Origin: Streptomyces lincolnensis | GTDB lineage: Bacteria > Actinomycetota > Actinomycetes > Streptomycetales > Streptomycetaceae | Direction of reading: 5' to 3' | Assembly (NCBI RefSeq): GCF_021173675.1 | Contig: NZ_JAIHON010000002.1 | Coordinates: 558,001-622,000 of the forward strand | Length of the DNA: 64,000 nt | Part shown: positions 16,306 to 27,983 of the stretch, piece by piece | How the letters are laid out: each line of letters begins with the position of its first letter | How positions within the stretch are numbered: the first letter of the stretch is position 1 | Position numbers and translations under genes: made by a program | Notes under the pieces: generated by a model | Databases searched by the model: none | Seen by the model: the letters and a program-made list of their open reading frames with translations, nothing else | What the model was told of the DNA's origin: nothing

Positions 16306-16977
16306 ATGCAGGCATCGCAGCAGTCCGTACGGGGACGGGTCGTCCTCGCCGACGACGACGTCCTGCTCAGGGAGGGCCTGGCCAGTCTCTGCGAGGGCGT
16401 CGGATACGAGGTGGCGGGCCAGGCGGGGGACGCGGCCGGGCTCCTGGCCCTGGTGGCCGAGCAGCACCCGGATCTCGCGATCGTGGACATCAGGATGCCC
16501 CCGGACCACTCCACCGAGGGACTGAAGGCGGCCCGCACGATCCGTGAGCGCCATCCGGACACCGGCATCCTCGTGCTGTCGGCGTACGTCGAGGTCGAGG
16601 ACGCGCTGGAGCTGCTGGCGGGCGGCCGCGGGGTCGGCTACCTCCTCAAGAGCCGGGTCACCGTCGTGGACGAGTTCATCGAGGCCCTGGACCGGATCGG
16701 CAGGGGCGGCTCGGTCGTCGACCCCTCGCTGGTGCAGGAGTTGTTCTCGGCCCAGCGGCGCGACGACCCACTGTCCCACCTCAGCGCCCGCGAGCGCGAG
16801 GTCCTCGCTCTCATGGCGGAGGGCCGCTCGAACGCGGGCATCGGCCGCCGCCTGTGGGTCACCGAGGGCACCGTCGAGAAGCACGTCCGCAGCATCCTGG
16901 GCAAGCTCGGCCTCCAGGAGGACACCGACGCGCACCGCAGGGTGCTCGCCGTGCTCACGTTCCTGGAGTCCCGGTAA
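16306..16977 (+). CDS. NarL/FixJ-family response regulator
   Basis: A 223-residue two-domain regulator. The receiver has the acidic cluster VVLADDDVLLREGL, the phospho-acceptor Asp in LAIVDIRMPP, Ser in VLSAYV and Lys in YLLKSRV. The C-terminal LuxR-type HTH is clear: LSAREREVLALMAEGRSNAGIGRRLWVTEGTVEKHVRSILGKLGL. The ATG at 16306 is preceded by a G-rich stretch; in-frame extension upstream is low-quality sequence. It follows the HisKA_3 kinase and is the natural phosphotransfer partner. It probably binds the CTAG motif upstream of itself and of the binding-protein gene, which is inference from motif sharing. Confidence 0.94.
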   Translation: MQASQQSVRGRVVLADDDVLLREGLASLCEGVGYEVAGQAGDAAGLLALVAEQHPDLAIVDIRMPPDHSTEGLKAARTIRERHPDTGILVLSAYVEVEDALELLAGGRGVGYLLKSRVTVVDEFIEALDRIGRGGSVVDPSLVQELFSAQRRDDPLSHLSAREREVLALMAEGRSNAGIGRRLWVTEGTVEKHVRSILGKLGLQEDTDAHRRVLAVLTFLESR

Positions 16978-17039
16978 CGACTCCCGGCGGGCCCTGGGAC
17001 GGTTGTCCACAGGCTCGCCGCGCTGTCAGCCCTCGCCAG

Positions 17040-17045
17040 TAGGGT
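17040..17045 (+). promoter_or_regulatory. Candidate -10 of a leaderless uvrC transcript
   Basis: TAGGGT lies 7 bp before the uvrC ATG and no SD is visible, which fits a leaderless mRNA. No convincing -35 was found. Confidence 0.4.
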
Positions 17046-17052
17046 GTGAGAC

Positions 17053-19227
17053 ATGGCCGACCCCTCCAGCTACCGCCCCAAGCCGGGACAGATCCCCGAC
17101 TCTCCCGGGGTGTACAGGTTCCGTGACGAGCACCGCCGGGTGATCTACGTCGGGAAGGCGAAAAGCCTGCGCCAGCGCCTGGCGAACTACTTCCAGGACC
17201 TGGCGGGCCTGCACCCGCGCACCCGCTCCATGGTCACCACGGCCGCGTCCGTGGAGTGGACGGTGGTCTCCACCGAGGTCGAGGCCCTCCAACTGGAGTA
17301 CTCCTGGATCAAGGAGTACGACCCCCGGTTCAACGTCAAGTACCGCGACGACAAGAGCTACCCGTACCTCGCGGTGACGATGAACGAGGAGTATCCGCGC
17401 GTCCAGGTGATGCGCGGTCACAAGAAGAAGGGGGTCCGCTACTTCGGGCCGTACGCGCACGCGTGGGCCATCCGCGACACCGTCGACCTGCTGCTGCGGG
17501 TCTTCCCGGTCCGCACCTGCTCGGCCGGCGTCTTCAAGAACGCCGCCCGCACCGGACGCCCCTGCCTCCTCGGCTACATCGGCAAGTGCTCGGCACCCTG
17601 CGTCGACCGTGTCTCCGCCGAGGAGCACCGCGAACTCGCCGAGGAGTTCAGCGACTTCATGGCCGGCCGCACCGGCACGTATCTGCGCCGCCTGGAGAAG
17701 CGGATGACGGAGGCGGCCGAGGAGATGGAGTACGAGCGGGCGGCCCGCCTGCGCGACGACATCGAGGCCCTGAAGAAGGCCATGGAGAAGAACGCGGTCG
17801 TGCTCGCCGACGCCACCGACGCCGACCTGATCGCGGTCGCCGAGGATGAGCTGGAAGCGGCCGTGCAGATCTTCCACGTCCGCGGCGGGCGGGTGCGCGG
17901 CCAGCGCGGCTGGGTCACCGACAAGGTCGAGGAGATCACCACCGGCGCCCTGGTGGAACACGCCCTCCAGCAGCTCTACGGCGAGGAGACCGGCGACTCG
18001 GTCCCCAAGGAGGTGCTCGTCCCGGCCCTGCCCGACCCGGTGGAGCCCGTACAGGAGTGGCTCACCGTCCGCCGCGGCTCGAACGTCTCGCTGCGCATCC
18101 CGCAGCGCGGCGACAAGAAGGCCCTCATGGAGACCGTGCAGCGCAACGCCCTCCAGGCGCTCGCCCTGCACAAGACCAAGCGCGCCTCCGACCTGACCAC
18201 CCGCTCGCGCGCCCTGGAGGAGATCGCCGAGGCCCTCGACCTGGACAGCGCCCCGCTCAGGATCGAGTGCTACGACATCTCCCACCTCCAGGGCGACGAC
18301 GTGGTGGCCTCCATGGTCGTCTTCGAGGACGGCCTCCAGCGCAAGAGCGAGTACCGCCGCTTCCAGATCAAGGGCTTCGCGGGCCAGGACGACGTGCGGT
18401 CCATGCACGAGGTGATCACCCGCCGCTTCCGGCGCTACCTCGCGGAGAAGGAGCGCACGGGGGAGTGGGCCGACGGCGAGACCCCCGTCACCGACGGCAC
18501 CGGCACCGGCCTCCCCGACGGCAACGGCACCGGCCTCCCCGACGGCAACGGCACCCGCCTCCCCGAGGGCACCGGCACCGGCCTCCCCGACGACTCCGCG
18601 GCCGGCCTCGGCGCACTCAAGGACGACGACGGCCGCCCCAGGCGCTTCGCCTACCCGCCCCAGCTCGTCGTGGTCGACGGCGGGCAGCCCCAGGTCGCCG
18701 CGGCCAAGAGGGCGCTCGACGAGCTCGGCATCGACGACATCGCCGTGTGCGGTCTGGCCAAGCGCCTGGAGGAGGTCTGGCTGCCCGGCGAGGACGACCC
18801 GGTGGTCCTGCCCCGTACCAGTGAGGGCCTCTACCTGCTCCAGCGGGTCCGGGACGAGGCCCACCGCTTCGCGATCACCTACCAGCGCGTCAAGCGCGCC
18901 AAGCGCTTCCGGTCGAGCCCCCTGGACGACGTGCCGGGCCTCGGTGAGACTCGGAAGCAGGCGCTGATCAAGCATTTCGGTTCGGTGAAGAAGCTGCGGT
19001 CCGCGACGATCGAGCAGATCTGCGAGGTCCCGGGGATAGGCCGCAAGACGGCCGAGACCATCGCCGTGGCCCTCGCCCGGACGGCCCCGCCCGCGCCCGC
19101 CGTCAACACGGCGACAGGCGAGATCATGGAAGACGATGAGACAGGGGCACCCGAGACGACGGCGGATGCCCCTGGGGAGCCCGTGTCCGCGGGCGCCCCG
19201 GACGAACGACGGGGGCAGGAGAGATGA
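17053..19227 (+). CDS. uvrC: Excinuclease ABC subunit C
   Basis: The dual-incision nuclease of nucleotide excision repair, 724 residues. The N-terminal GIY-YIG nuclease is visible ([20 protein letters not shown], residues about 18-37), then the UvrB-interacting UVR segment (about 215-250), the RNase H-like nuclease ([20 protein letters not shown] and [10 protein letters not shown]) and C-terminal tandem helix-hairpin-helix motifs ([35 protein letters not shown]). A linker of four [12 protein letters not shown] repeats inside the RNase H-like region and an acidic tail after about residue 690 are additions over shorter UvrC proteins. It heads the overlapping uvrC-rapZ-yvcK-whiA operon; the rapZ ATG overlaps its stop. 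Confidence 0.98.
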   Translation: MADPSSYRPKPGQIPDSPGVYRFRDEHRRVIYVGKAKSLRQRLANYFQDLAGLHPRTRSMVTTAASVEWTVVSTEVEALQLEYSWIKEYDPRFNVKYRDDKSYPYLAVTMNEEYPRVQVMRGHKKKGVRYFGPYAHAWAIRDTVDLLLRVFPVRTCSAGVFKNAARTGRPCLLGYIGKCSAPCVDRVSAEEHRELAEEFSDFMAGRTGTYLRRLEKRMTEAAEEMEYERAARLRDDIEALKKAMEKNAVVLADATDADLIAVAEDELEAAVQIFHVRGGRVRGQRGWVTDKVEEITTGALVEHALQQLYGEETGDSVPKEVLVPALPDPVEPVQEWLTVRRGSNVSLRIPQRGDKKALMETVQRNALQALALHKTKRASDLTTRSRALEEIAEALDLDSAPLRIECYDISHLQGDDVVASMVVFEDGLQRKSEYRRFQIKGFAGQDDVRSMHEVITRRFRRYLAEKERTGEWADGETPVTDGTGTGLPDGNGTGLPDGNGTRLPEGTGTGLPDDSAAGLGALKDDDGRPRRFAYPPQLVVVDGGQPQVAAAKRALDELGIDDIAVCGLAKRLEEVWLPGEDDPVVLPRTSEGLYLLQRVRDEAHRFAITYQRVKRAKRFRSSPLDDVPGLGETRKQALIKHFGSVKKLRSATIEQICEVPGIGRKTAETIAVALARTAPPAPAVNTATGEIMEDDETGAPETTADAPGEPVSAGAPDERRGQER
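18493..18588 (+). repeat. Four tandem 24-bp repeats inside uvrC
   Basis: Four 24-bp units (18493-18516, 18517-18540, 18541-18564, 18565-18588) differ by only a few bases and encode D/E-G-T/N-G-T-G/R-L-P octapeptides. The unit is a multiple of three, so copy-number changes keep the reading frame. It sits in a loop between conserved blocks of the RNase H-like nuclease domain. Confidence 0.92.
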
Positions 19228-20228
19228 ACGAGCACGACGAGCAACCCACGGCACAGCGAGATCAGACGCACCAGGAAACCGGCGACGATCCCGCCGAGCA
19301 GGACGCACACCACGACGACGGAGCACAGGTGAGTACGGGCAGCGAAACAGCCGCGGTCCCCGAGGCGGCCATCCCCGAGCTGGTGATCATCTCCGGCATG
19401 TCCGGGGCCGGCCGCTCCACGGCCGCCAAGTGTCTGGAGGACCTCGGCTGGTTCGTGGTCGACAACCTCCCGCCCGCGCTGATCCCCACCATGGTGGAGC
19501 TCGGCGCCCGCTCCCAGGGCAACGTGGCGCGGATCGCGGTCGTCGTCGACGTCCGCGGACGCCGCTTCTTCGACAACCTCCGGGAGTCCCTCGCCGACCT
19601 CGACAGCCGGCACGTCACCCGGCGGATCGTCTTCCTGGAGTCCTCCGACGACGCCCTGGTGCGCCGCTTCGAGTCGGTGCGCCGCCCGCACCCCCTCCAG
19701 GGCGACGGCCGTATCGTCGACGGCATCGCCGCCGAGCGCGAACTGCTGCGCGAGCTGCGCGGCGACGCCGACCTGGTGATCGACACCTCCAGCCTGAACG
19801 TGCACGAGCTGCGCGCCAAGATGGACGCCCAGTTCGCCGGCGAGGAGGAGCCCGAGCTGCGGGCCACCGTCATGTCCTTCGGCTTCAAGTACGGCCTCCC
19901 GGTCGACGCCGACCTGGTCGTGGACATGCGCTTCCTGCCCAACCCGCACTGGGTCCCGGAGCTGCGCCCCTTCACCGGCCTGAACGAGGAGGTGTCGGCG
20001 TACGTCTTCAACCAGCCCGGCGCCAAGGAGTTCATCGACCGCTACTCCGAGCTGCTGCAGCTCATCGCGGCCGGATACCGCCGCGAGGGCAAGCGGTACG
20101 TGACCATCGCGGTCGGCTGCACCGGCGGCAAGCACCGCTCCGTCGCCACATCGGAGAAGCTCGCCGCCCGTCTCGCCTCCCAGGGCGTGGAGACGGTGGT
20201 CGTGCACCGGGACATGGGACGCGAATGA
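19224..20228 (+). CDS. rapZ: RapZ (YvcJ-type) nucleotide-binding protein
   Basis: A 334-residue RapZ/YvcJ family protein. In E. coli RapZ controls GlmZ/GlmY small-RNA decay; in Gram-positives the role is tied to cell-envelope metabolism, and in Streptomyces it is not settled. The P-loop is GMSGAGRST near residue 58, with Arg where most P-loops have Lys. The conserved C-terminal RNA/ligand-binding part has [24 protein letters not shown] and [13 protein letters not shown]. The first 45 residues are acidic and low-complexity; an internal GTG ([10 protein letters not shown]) could be an alternative start. The ATG overlaps the uvrC stop (ATGA) and its own stop overlaps yvcK in the same way. Confidence 0.95.
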   Translation: MNEHDEQPTAQRDQTHQETGDDPAEQDAHHDDGAQVSTGSETAAVPEAAIPELVIISGMSGAGRSTAAKCLEDLGWFVVDNLPPALIPTMVELGARSQGNVARIAVVVDVRGRRFFDNLRESLADLDSRHVTRRIVFLESSDDALVRRFESVRRPHPLQGDGRIVDGIAAERELLRELRGDADLVIDTSSLNVHELRAKMDAQFAGEEEPELRATVMSFGFKYGLPVDADLVVDMRFLPNPHWVPELRPFTGLNEEVSAYVFNQPGAKEFIDRYSELLQLIAAGYRREGKRYVTIAVGCTGGKHRSVATSEKLAARLASQGVETVVVHRDMGRE

Positions 20229-21292
20229 CCGGACGTTCTCCGCGGCTGAGCAGGCTGCGCCGGACGGTGCCCGAGGGCCGGGCGAGCAGGCCCGTCGAGG
20301 CCCGCGGCGCCCGGCCGCGCCGCCGGGGCGCCCAGCCCAAGGTGGTCGCCCTCGGCGGCGGCATGGGCCTGTCCGCCTCGCTCGCCGCCCTGCGCCGGAT
20401 CACCGGCGACCTCACCGCCGTCGTCACCGTGGCCGACGACGGCGGCTCCAGCGGCCGGCTCCGTGACGAGCTGGGGGTGCTGCCGCCCGGTGACCTGCGC
20501 AAGGCGCTGGCCGCGCTGTGCGGGGACGACGACTGGGGCCAGACCTGGGCCCGAGTGATCCAGCACCGCTTCGAGTCCAAGGGCGACCTGCACGAACACG
20601 CGGTCGGCAACCTGCTGATCGTGGCGCTGTGGGAGCAGCTCGGCGATCATGTCCAGGCCCTGGACCTGGTCGGCAAGCTGCTGGGCGCGCACGGCCGCGT
20701 GCTGCCCATGTCCGCCGTACCGCTGGAGCTCCAGGCCCTGGTCAGGGGCCACGACCCGGCGCGGCCCGCGGACGTGGACACCGTGCGGGGGCAGGCGACC
20801 GTGGCCCTCACCCCCGGTGAGGTGCAGTCGGTGCACCTGGTGCCGCACGACCCGCCCGCCGTGCCGGAGGCGGTGGCGGCCGTCCTGGACGCGGACTGGG
20901 TGGTGCTCGGCCCCGGGTCCTGGTTCTCATCCGTCATCCCGCATCTGCTCGTGCCCGAACTCCTGGACGCCCTCACGCAGACGAAGGCGCGCCGGGTACT
21001 CTCCCTGAACCTCGCGCCGCAGCCCGGAGAAACCGAGGGCTTCTCCCCGCAGCGTCATTTGGAGGTTTTGGGACGACACGCCCCTAAACTCGCCCTGGAC
21101 GTGGTGCTGGCCGACGAGGCCGCCGTGCCCGACCGCGATGTGCTCACCGAGGCCGCCAAGCGGTTCGGTGCCGCGGTCGAGCTGGCCCCGGTCGCCCGGA
21201 GGGACGGATCTCCCCGGCATGACCCGGAGCTGCTGGCCGCCGCGTACGACCGTATTTTTCGGATGCATGGAAGGATCGGCCCATGGCGATGA
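20225..21292 (+). CDS. yvcK: YvcK family gluconeogenesis factor / UDP-GlcNAc-binding protein
   Basis: A 355-residue CofD-like YvcK protein. After an Arg-rich 38-residue N-terminal extension, the nucleotide-binding core begins with [20 protein letters not shown], then [31 protein letters not shown] and [16 protein letters not shown]. Family members bind UDP-sugars and affect carbon flux and cell-wall precursor supply; that role here is by homology. The ATG overlaps the rapZ stop, and the last 10 bases overlap the whiA start, so all four genes are tightly coupled. Confidence 0.95.
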   Translation: MTGRSPRLSRLRRTVPEGRASRPVEARGARPRRRGAQPKVVALGGGMGLSASLAALRRITGDLTAVVTVADDGGSSGRLRDELGVLPPGDLRKALAALCGDDDWGQTWARVIQHRFESKGDLHEHAVGNLLIVALWEQLGDHVQALDLVGKLLGAHGRVLPMSAVPLELQALVRGHDPARPADVDTVRGQATVALTPGEVQSVHLVPHDPPAVPEAVAAVLDADWVVLGPGSWFSSVIPHLLVPELLDALTQTKARRVLSLNLAPQPGETEGFSPQRHLEVLGRHAPKLALDVVLADEAAVPDRDVLTEAAKRFGAAVELAPVARRDGSPRHDPELLAAAYDRIFRMHGRIGPWR

Positions 21293-22272
21293 CGGCAGCG
21301 GTGAAGGACGAGATCTCCCGGCTCCCCGTCACCCGGACCTGCTGCAGAAAGGCGGAGGTCTCCGCCATTCTGCGGTTCGCCGGCGGCCTTCACCTGGTGA
21401 GCGGGCGCATCGTGATCGAGGCGGAGCTGGACACCGCGATGGCGGCCCGCCGCCTCAAGCGGGACATCCTGGAGATCTTCGGCCACAGCTCCGAACTGAT
21501 CGTGATGGCACCGGGCGGACTGCGCCGCGGCTCGCGTTATGTGGTCCGGGTCGTGGCCGGCGGTGACCAGCTGGCCCGCCAGACGGGTCTGGTCGACGGG
21601 CGGGGTCGTCCGATCCGTGGTCTGCCCCCGCAGGTCGTCTCCGGGGCCACCTGTGACGCCGAGGCCGCCTGGCGCGGGGCCTTCCTGGCGCATGGCTCGC
21701 TGACGGAGCCCGGCCGTTCCTCCTCCCTGGAGGTGACCTGCCCGGGCCCGGAGGCCGCGCTCGCCCTGGTCGGCGCCGCCCGCCGGCTCTCCATCGCCGC
21801 CAAGGCCCGCGAGGTGCGCGGCGTGGACCGCGTGGTCGTCCGGGACGGTGACGCGATCGGCGCCCTGTTGACCCGGCTCGGCGCTCATGAGTCCGTGCTG
21901 GCCTGGGAGGAGCGGCGGATGCGCCGCGAGGTCCGGGCCACGGCGAACCGTCTCGCCAACTTCGACGACGCCAACCTGCGCCGCTCGGCGCGCGCGGCCG
22001 TGGCCGCCGGTGCCCGGGTCCAGCGGGCCCTGGAGATCCTGGGCGACGACGTCCCCGAGCACCTCGCGGCCGCCGGCCGGCTGCGCATGGACCACAAGCA
22101 GGCCTCCCTGGAGGAGCTGGGCGCGCTCGCCGACCCGCCGCTGACCAAGGACGCGGTGGCCGGCCGGATCCGCCGGCTGCTGGCGATGGCCGACAAGCGC
22201 GCCTCCGACCTGGGCGTCCCGGGCACGGAGGCCAACCTCAGCGAGGAGCTGGCCGACAACCTGGTGGGCTGA
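21283..22272 (+). CDS. whiA: Sporulation transcription factor WhiA
   Basis: WhiA, 329 residues, is the developmental regulator that acts with WhiB at the start of sporulation septation in Streptomyces. The N-terminal two-thirds is a degenerate LAGLIDADG homing-endonuclease fold ([43 protein letters not shown]). The C-terminal part is the HTH DNA-binding domain ([34 protein letters not shown]). Either ATG (21283 or 21289) may serve; both lie inside the yvcK end. The gene closes the operon and is followed by a 13-bp perfect terminator stem. Confidence 0.98.
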   Translation: MAMTAAVKDEISRLPVTRTCCRKAEVSAILRFAGGLHLVSGRIVIEAELDTAMAARRLKRDILEIFGHSSELIVMAPGGLRRGSRYVVRVVAGGDQLARQTGLVDGRGRPIRGLPPQVVSGATCDAEAAWRGAFLAHGSLTEPGRSSSLEVTCPGPEAALALVGAARRLSIAAKAREVRGVDRVVVRDGDAIGALLTRLGAHESVLAWEERRMRREVRATANRLANFDDANLRRSARAAVAAGARVQRALEILGDDVPEHLAAAGRLRMDHKQASLEELGALADPPLTKDAVAGRIRRLLAMADKRASDLGVPGTEANLSEELADNLVG

Positions 22273-22287
22273 CCCGCACGGTCCAAC

Positions 22288-22328
22288 ACGCCGGTGCCGA
22301 GAACCACTTGGGTGATCGGCACCGGCGT
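22288..22328 (+). terminator. Terminator of the uvrC-whiA operon
   Basis: A perfect 13-bp stem (22288-22300 with 22316-22328) with a 15-nt loop begins 15 bp after the whiA stop. A short TT run follows. Confidence 0.85.
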
Positions 22329-22421
22329 TTGCGTGTCGTTGAGGCGCCCTTGACTCGATCATGAACTGTCATGAGCCTGGCATCTGTTCGCCACTGTGGC
22401 GAACCCACGCAAGGGGGGTTC

Positions 22422-25373
22422 ATGAGACGAAGAGCGAGACCGATCCTCGCTGTCGGCGCACTCCTGCTGGGCGGAGCGGGCATTGCGCCCCTCGCCCAGG
22501 CAGCGGAAGGCCCCGCCTCCACCGATCCGAACGAGGTCAAGGTCTTCCGGGCCGACGTCACGCAGAAGCAGGTACCCCTGCTGCTGGCGGCCGGCCAGGA
22601 CGCCCACGAACTCGGTGAGCAGGTACCCGAGAAGGGCGAGGCCACGGTCGAGGTGTACCTCACCGACCAGCAGGCCGAGAAGCTGCAGGACCAGGGCGTC
22701 GACCTCACCGAACACAAGCTCTCCGCCAAGGCGGAGAACCGTGTCGAGGCCGCCGCCGAGGGCGTCTTCCGCCCGTACAGCGGAAAGGGCGGCCTGAAGG
22801 AGGAGATCGTCCGGACGGGGCAGCAGAACCCCGACCTGACCAAGGTCGTCTCCATCGGCAAGACCGTGAACGGGCAGGACATCCTGGCCCTGAAGATGAC
22901 CAAGGGCGCCAAGAAGTCCAAGGACGGCTCCAAGCCCTCCGTGCTGTACCTGTCCAACCAGCACGCGCGCGAGTGGATCACGCCGGAGATGACCCGCCGG
23001 CTGATGCACCACTACCTGGACAACTACAAGACGGACAAGAAGATCAAGAAGCTCGTCGACACGACCGAGCTGTGGTTCGTCCTCTCGGCCAACCCCGACG
23101 GCTACGACTACACCTTCCAGAGCACCGACAACCGCCTGTGGCGCAAGAACCTGCGCGACAACAACGGCGACGGCGTCATCGCCACCGGCGACGGCGTCGA
23201 CCTCAACCGCAACTTCTCCTACAAGTGGGGCTACGACGACGAGGGTTCGTCGCCCAACCCCACCAGCCAGACCTACCGCGGCACCGCGCCCGGCTCCGAG
23301 CCCGAGACCCAGGCCCTGGACGCCTTCGAGAAGCGCATCGGCTTCACCTACGGCATCAACTACCACTCCGCCGCCGAACTCATCCTCTACGGGGTCGGCT
23401 GGCAGGTCGCCACCGAGACCCCGGACGACGTGCTCTACGAGGCCCTCGCCGGCACTCCGGAGAACCCCGCGGTCCCCGGCTACCACCCACAGGTCTCCTC
23501 CGAGCTGTACACCACCAACGGCGAGGCCGACGGCCACGCGGCCAACGTCAACGGCATGGCGATGTTCACCCCGGAGATGTCGACCTGCGAGACCGCCTCG
23601 AACGTCGACCCGAACGACGCCTGGAAGCCCGAGGACTGCCTGTCGATCTTCACCTTCCCGGACGACGAGAAGCTGATCCAGCAGGAGTTCGCCAAGAACA
23701 TCCCCTTCGCGCTCTCCCTCGCCGAGTCCGCCGCCAAGCCCGACCAGCCGAAGTCGGCGGTCGGCCTGAGCGCGGCCGACTTCACCCCGGCCCCCTTCAC
23801 CACGTCCTACTCGCGCGGCGCCGACCAGGAGGTCTCCGTCGTCGTACGCAAGTCCGTGCGCGACAAGGAGCTCAAGTACCGCGTCAACGGCGGCCGTACG
23901 GAGGACATGGCGCTCAAGGCATGGAAGGGCGGCGAGACCTACGGCGGTGAGGACAACATCTACTTCGACGAGTACCGGGCGAAGGTCGCCGACGGCGATC
24001 CCGGCGACAAGGTCGAGGTGTGGTTCACCGGCGAGACGAAGGCCGGGAAGCCGGTCTCCAGCAAGCGCTTCACCTACACCGTGGCCCAGCGGCCCCGCGC
24101 GGACGTCCTCGTCGTCGCCGAGGAGGGCGCGGCCGCCACACAGGCGCAGACCTACGTCGACGCGCTGAAGGCCAACGGCCGCAGGGCACTCGTCTGGGAC
24201 GTCGCCACCCAGGGCGCCCCCGACGCGCTCGGCGTGCTGAGCCACTTCGACACGGTCGTCCACTACACCGGGGCGAGCACCCCGGGCATCGCCACCCAGC
24301 TCCAGATCCGCGCCTTCCTCAACGAGGGCGGCAAGCTGCTGGAGGCCGGTGAACTGGCAGGCGGCAGCGTCACCCTCGCCGACGGCACCCCGACGAACGA
24401 CTTCAGCCAGTACTACCTGGGCGCCTACTCGCGTACGTCGACGCCCGGGGCCACCGGCTTCACCGGCTCCGGCGAACTGGCCGGCTTCATCGGAGCGCTC
24501 GGCCACGCGGGCGGCAACCCGCTGGACCGGGCGGGGACCTACGGCGTGACGTCCGACGAACTGCCGGTCGAGAAGTTCCCGCAGTTCGCCAGCGCGGGCG
24601 CGGGCAAGTTCGCCGGGACCGTCAATCCCTACGGCCCCTACGCGGGCTCCTTCATGGCGGCCGCCGTCCACACCGACGACGCCTACAAGCGGCTCACCCG
24701 GACCGTCGACCTCACCGGAGTGACCGCGGCCGACGCGCCCACCCTGCGCAGCCGGCTGCTGTGGGACACCGAGCCCGGCTACGACAACGTGATCGTCGAG
24801 GCGCACACCACCGGGGCCGACGACTGGACCACGCTCCCCGAGAAGGGCGGCGCCACCGGCACCGCCGTACCCGCGGAGTGCTCGGCCGGGTACTACGTGA
24901 ACGAGCACCCGCAGCTCAGGCACTACCTGACCCTGGGCGCCGACGGCTGCACCGCGACCGGCACCACCGGCGCGTGGAACGCCCTCACCGGCGCCTCCAG
25001 CGGCTGGGAGCAGGTCGAGTTCGACCTGAGCGCCTACGTCGGCAAGTCCGTCGAGATCTCGATCAGCTACGTCAGCGACCCCGGCACCGGTGGTCACGGC
25101 GTCCTCGCCGACGACGCCTCGCTGGTCGTGGGCGGCACCGCCACCCAGGCCGAGGGCTTCGAGACCTCGCTCGGCGCCTGGAGCGTCGCCGGACCGCCCC
25201 CGGGCAGCCCGGCCGTCCTCAAGGACTGGGCGCGCACCGGGGCGCTGTTCCAGACCTACGGCGCGGTCACCACGGACGACACCGTGCTGCTGGGCTTCGG
25301 CCTGGAGCACGTCACCGCGGCGGCCGACCGGACGGCTCTCATGAAGAAGGCGCTGGCGGCGCTCGAAGAGTGA
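22422..25373 (+). CDS. Secreted zinc carboxypeptidase (M14) with immune-inhibitor-like C-terminus
   Basis: A 983-residue secreted peptidase. AAGGGGGG precedes the ATG, and a Sec signal peptide (MRRRARPILAVGALLLGG... to AQAAEG) follows. The M14 catalytic domain has zinc ligands His181 and Glu184 in NQHAREWITPE, the third His315 in INYHSAAELILYG and catalytic Glu385 in MFTPEMSTCE, so it looks active. After about residue 430 come beta-rich domains, a ThuA-like region (DVLVVAEEGAAA, FDTVVHYTG) and a jelly-roll segment seen in immune-inhibitor-A peptidases. It probably digests extracellular peptides or protein during growth on complex substrates or development. It is monocistronic, with terminators on both sides. 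Confidence 0.95.
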   Translation: MRRRARPILAVGALLLGGAGIAPLAQAAEGPASTDPNEVKVFRADVTQKQVPLLLAAGQDAHELGEQVPEKGEATVEVYLTDQQAEKLQDQGVDLTEHKLSAKAENRVEAAAEGVFRPYSGKGGLKEEIVRTGQQNPDLTKVVSIGKTVNGQDILALKMTKGAKKSKDGSKPSVLYLSNQHAREWITPEMTRRLMHHYLDNYKTDKKIKKLVDTTELWFVLSANPDGYDYTFQSTDNRLWRKNLRDNNGDGVIATGDGVDLNRNFSYKWGYDDEGSSPNPTSQTYRGTAPGSEPETQALDAFEKRIGFTYGINYHSAAELILYGVGWQVATETPDDVLYEALAGTPENPAVPGYHPQVSSELYTTNGEADGHAANVNGMAMFTPEMSTCETASNVDPNDAWKPEDCLSIFTFPDDEKLIQQEFAKNIPFALSLAESAAKPDQPKSAVGLSAADFTPAPFTTSYSRGADQEVSVVVRKSVRDKELKYRVNGGRTEDMALKAWKGGETYGGEDNIYFDEYRAKVADGDPGDKVEVWFTGETKAGKPVSSKRFTYTVAQRPRADVLVVAEEGAAATQAQTYVDALKANGRRALVWDVATQGAPDALGVLSHFDTVVHYTGASTPGIATQLQIRAFLNEGGKLLEAGELAGGSVTLADGTPTNDFSQYYLGAYSRTSTPGATGFTGSGELAGFIGALGHAGGNPLDRAGTYGVTSDELPVEKFPQFASAGAGKFAGTVNPYGPYAGSFMAAAVHTDDAYKRLTRTVDLTGVTAADAPTLRSRLLWDTEPGYDNVIVEAHTTGADDWTTLPEKGGATGTAVPAECSAGYYVNEHPQLRHYLTLGADGCTATGTTGAWNALTGASSGWEQVEFDLSAYVGKSVEISISYVSDPGTGGHGVLADDASLVVGGTATQAEGFETSLGAWSVAGPPPGSPAVLKDWARTGALFQTYGAVTTDDTVLLGFGLEHVTAAADRTALMKKALAALEE

Positions 25374-25461
25374 GGGCTCCGGTGCCGCTCGAAGGGTGAT
25401 GTCCCTGGTCAACCCGGTCTGACCCTTCGTAGTCATATCGGGTGATCAGGCCTTCGGGTCG

Positions 25462-25499
25462 GGGCGGTCCGTACCCCTACTGGCGGGTACGGACCGCCC
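25462..25499 (+). terminator. Terminator after the carboxypeptidase gene
   Basis: A perfect 15-bp stem (25462-25476 with 25485-25499) with an 8-nt loop separates the carboxypeptidase gene from gap. Confidence 0.85.
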
Positions 25500-25549
25500 T
25501 GCCGTGTATGGGGCATCTCGATGTCACCCCGGCGGCCTCAGGGAGGTAG

Positions 25550-26632
<1,083 letters not shown>

Positions 26633-26662
26633 TCCACAGAGCAGGCACTTTGATGTGAGAGC

Positions 26663-26700
26663 AGGGCTCGGGCGGCGCAGCGACGCGCCGACCGGGCCCT
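26663..26700 (+). terminator. Imperfect hairpin between gap and pgk
   Basis: A 16-bp stem with one mismatch and one G-U pair (26663-26678 with 26685-26700) and a 6-nt loop lies 30 bp after gap. It may terminate part of the gap message and lower pgk-tpiA expression. Confidence 0.6.
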
Positions 26701-26766
26701 GACTCGCGTACAGACCGGCCCTCCTACGATCACGAGCACCACCAGTCCACTCGGGAGTCCCTTCCA

Positions 26767-27978
26767 ATGAAGACGATCGACGAACTGCTCGCCGAAGGCG
26801 TCGCGGGCAAGCGGGTCTTCGTCCGCGCCGACCTGAACGTGCCGCTGGACGGCACCACCATCACCGACGACGGCCGTATCCGTGCGGTGCTGCCGACCGT
26901 GAAGGCCCTCGCCGAGGCGGGCGCCCGCGTGGTCGTCGCCTCCCACCTGGGCCGCCCCAAGGGCGCCCCGGACCCCGCCTTCTCCCTCGCCCCGGCCGCC
27001 GCGCGCCTCGGTGAACTCCTGGACGCCTCCGTGGCGTTCGCTACCGACACGGTGGGCGAGTCCGCCACCGCCACGGTCGCGGGCCTCGCCGACGGCCAGG
27101 TCGCGGTCGTCGAGAACCTGCGCTTCAACGCCGGCGAGACCTCCAAGGACGACGCCGAGCGCGGCGCCTTCGCCGACCTGCTCGCCGCCCTCGCCGACGT
27201 CTACGTCGGCGACGGCTTCGGCGCGGTGCACCGCAAGCACGCCTCGGTCTTCGACCTCCCGGCCCGGCTGCCGCACTACGCCGGGTACCTCATCGCCACC
27301 GAGGTCGGCGTCCTGAAGAAGCTCACCGACGACGTCCAGCGGCCCTATGTGGTCGCGCTCGGCGGTGCCAAGGTCTCCGACAAGCTCGCCGTCATCGACC
27401 AGCTGCTCGGCAAGGCCGACCGCATCCTCATCGGCGGCGGCATGGCGTACACCTTCCTCAAGGCGAAGGGTTACGAGGTCGGCGCGTCGCTCCTCCAGGA
27501 GGACCAGATCCCGGCGGTCCTGGAGTACATCGAGCGCGCGGAGAAGACCGGCGTCGAGCTGGTCCTGCCGGTCGACGCCGTGGTCGCGCCCGCGTTCCCG
27601 GACCTGAAGACCAAGGCCCCGGCCGACGCCACCACCGTCGCCGCGGACGCCATCCCGGCCGACCGGATGGGCCTGGACATCGGCCAGGCGTCCGGCAAGC
27701 TGTACGCCTCGAAGATCACCGACGCCGCCACCGTCTTCTGGAACGGCCCGATGGGCGTCTTCGAGCACCCCGATTTCGCCGAGGGCACCAAGGCGGTCGC
27801 CCAGGCCCTCCTCGACTCCCCGGCCTTCACGGTCGTCGGCGGTGGCGACTCCGCCGCGGCCGTGCGGATCCTGGGCTTCGACGAGACCGCATTCGGCCAC
27901 ATCTCGACCGGCGGCGGCGCCTCCCTCGAATACCTAGAGGGCAAGACGCTCCCCGGCCTCGCCGCACTGGAGGACTGA
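26767..27978 (+). CDS. pgk: Phosphoglycerate kinase
   Basis: A 403-residue PGK that makes ATP from 1,3-bisphosphoglycerate. Family blocks are [64 protein letters not shown] and the nucleotide loop [12 protein letters not shown], with [15 protein letters not shown] near the end. The ATG follows GGGAG. The C-terminal codons contain the SD of tpiA, which starts 5 bp after the stop. Length is normal for the family. Confidence 0.98.
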   Translation: MKTIDELLAEGVAGKRVFVRADLNVPLDGTTITDDGRIRAVLPTVKALAEAGARVVVASHLGRPKGAPDPAFSLAPAAARLGELLDASVAFATDTVGESATATVAGLADGQVAVVENLRFNAGETSKDDAERGAFADLLAALADVYVGDGFGAVHRKHASVFDLPARLPHYAGYLIATEVGVLKKLTDDVQRPYVVALGGAKVSDKLAVIDQLLGKADRILIGGGMAYTFLKAKGYEVGASLLQEDQIPAVLEYIERAEKTGVELVLPVDAVVAPAFPDLKTKAPADATTVAADAIPADRMGLDIGQASGKLYASKITDAATVFWNGPMGVFEHPDFAEGTKAVAQALLDSPAFTVVGGGDSAAAVRILGFDETAFGHISTGGGASLEYLEGKTLPGLAALED

Positions 27979-27983
27979 ACCGC

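Noticed and set aside
17026..19326. 766-residue minus-strand frame opposite uvrC
   Set aside because: Antisense shadow with [12 protein letters not shown] repeats that mirror the uvrC minisatellite.
22359..25436. 1025-residue minus-strand frame opposite the carboxypeptidase
   Set aside because: Same antisense artefact; it crosses a terminator and two gene boundaries.
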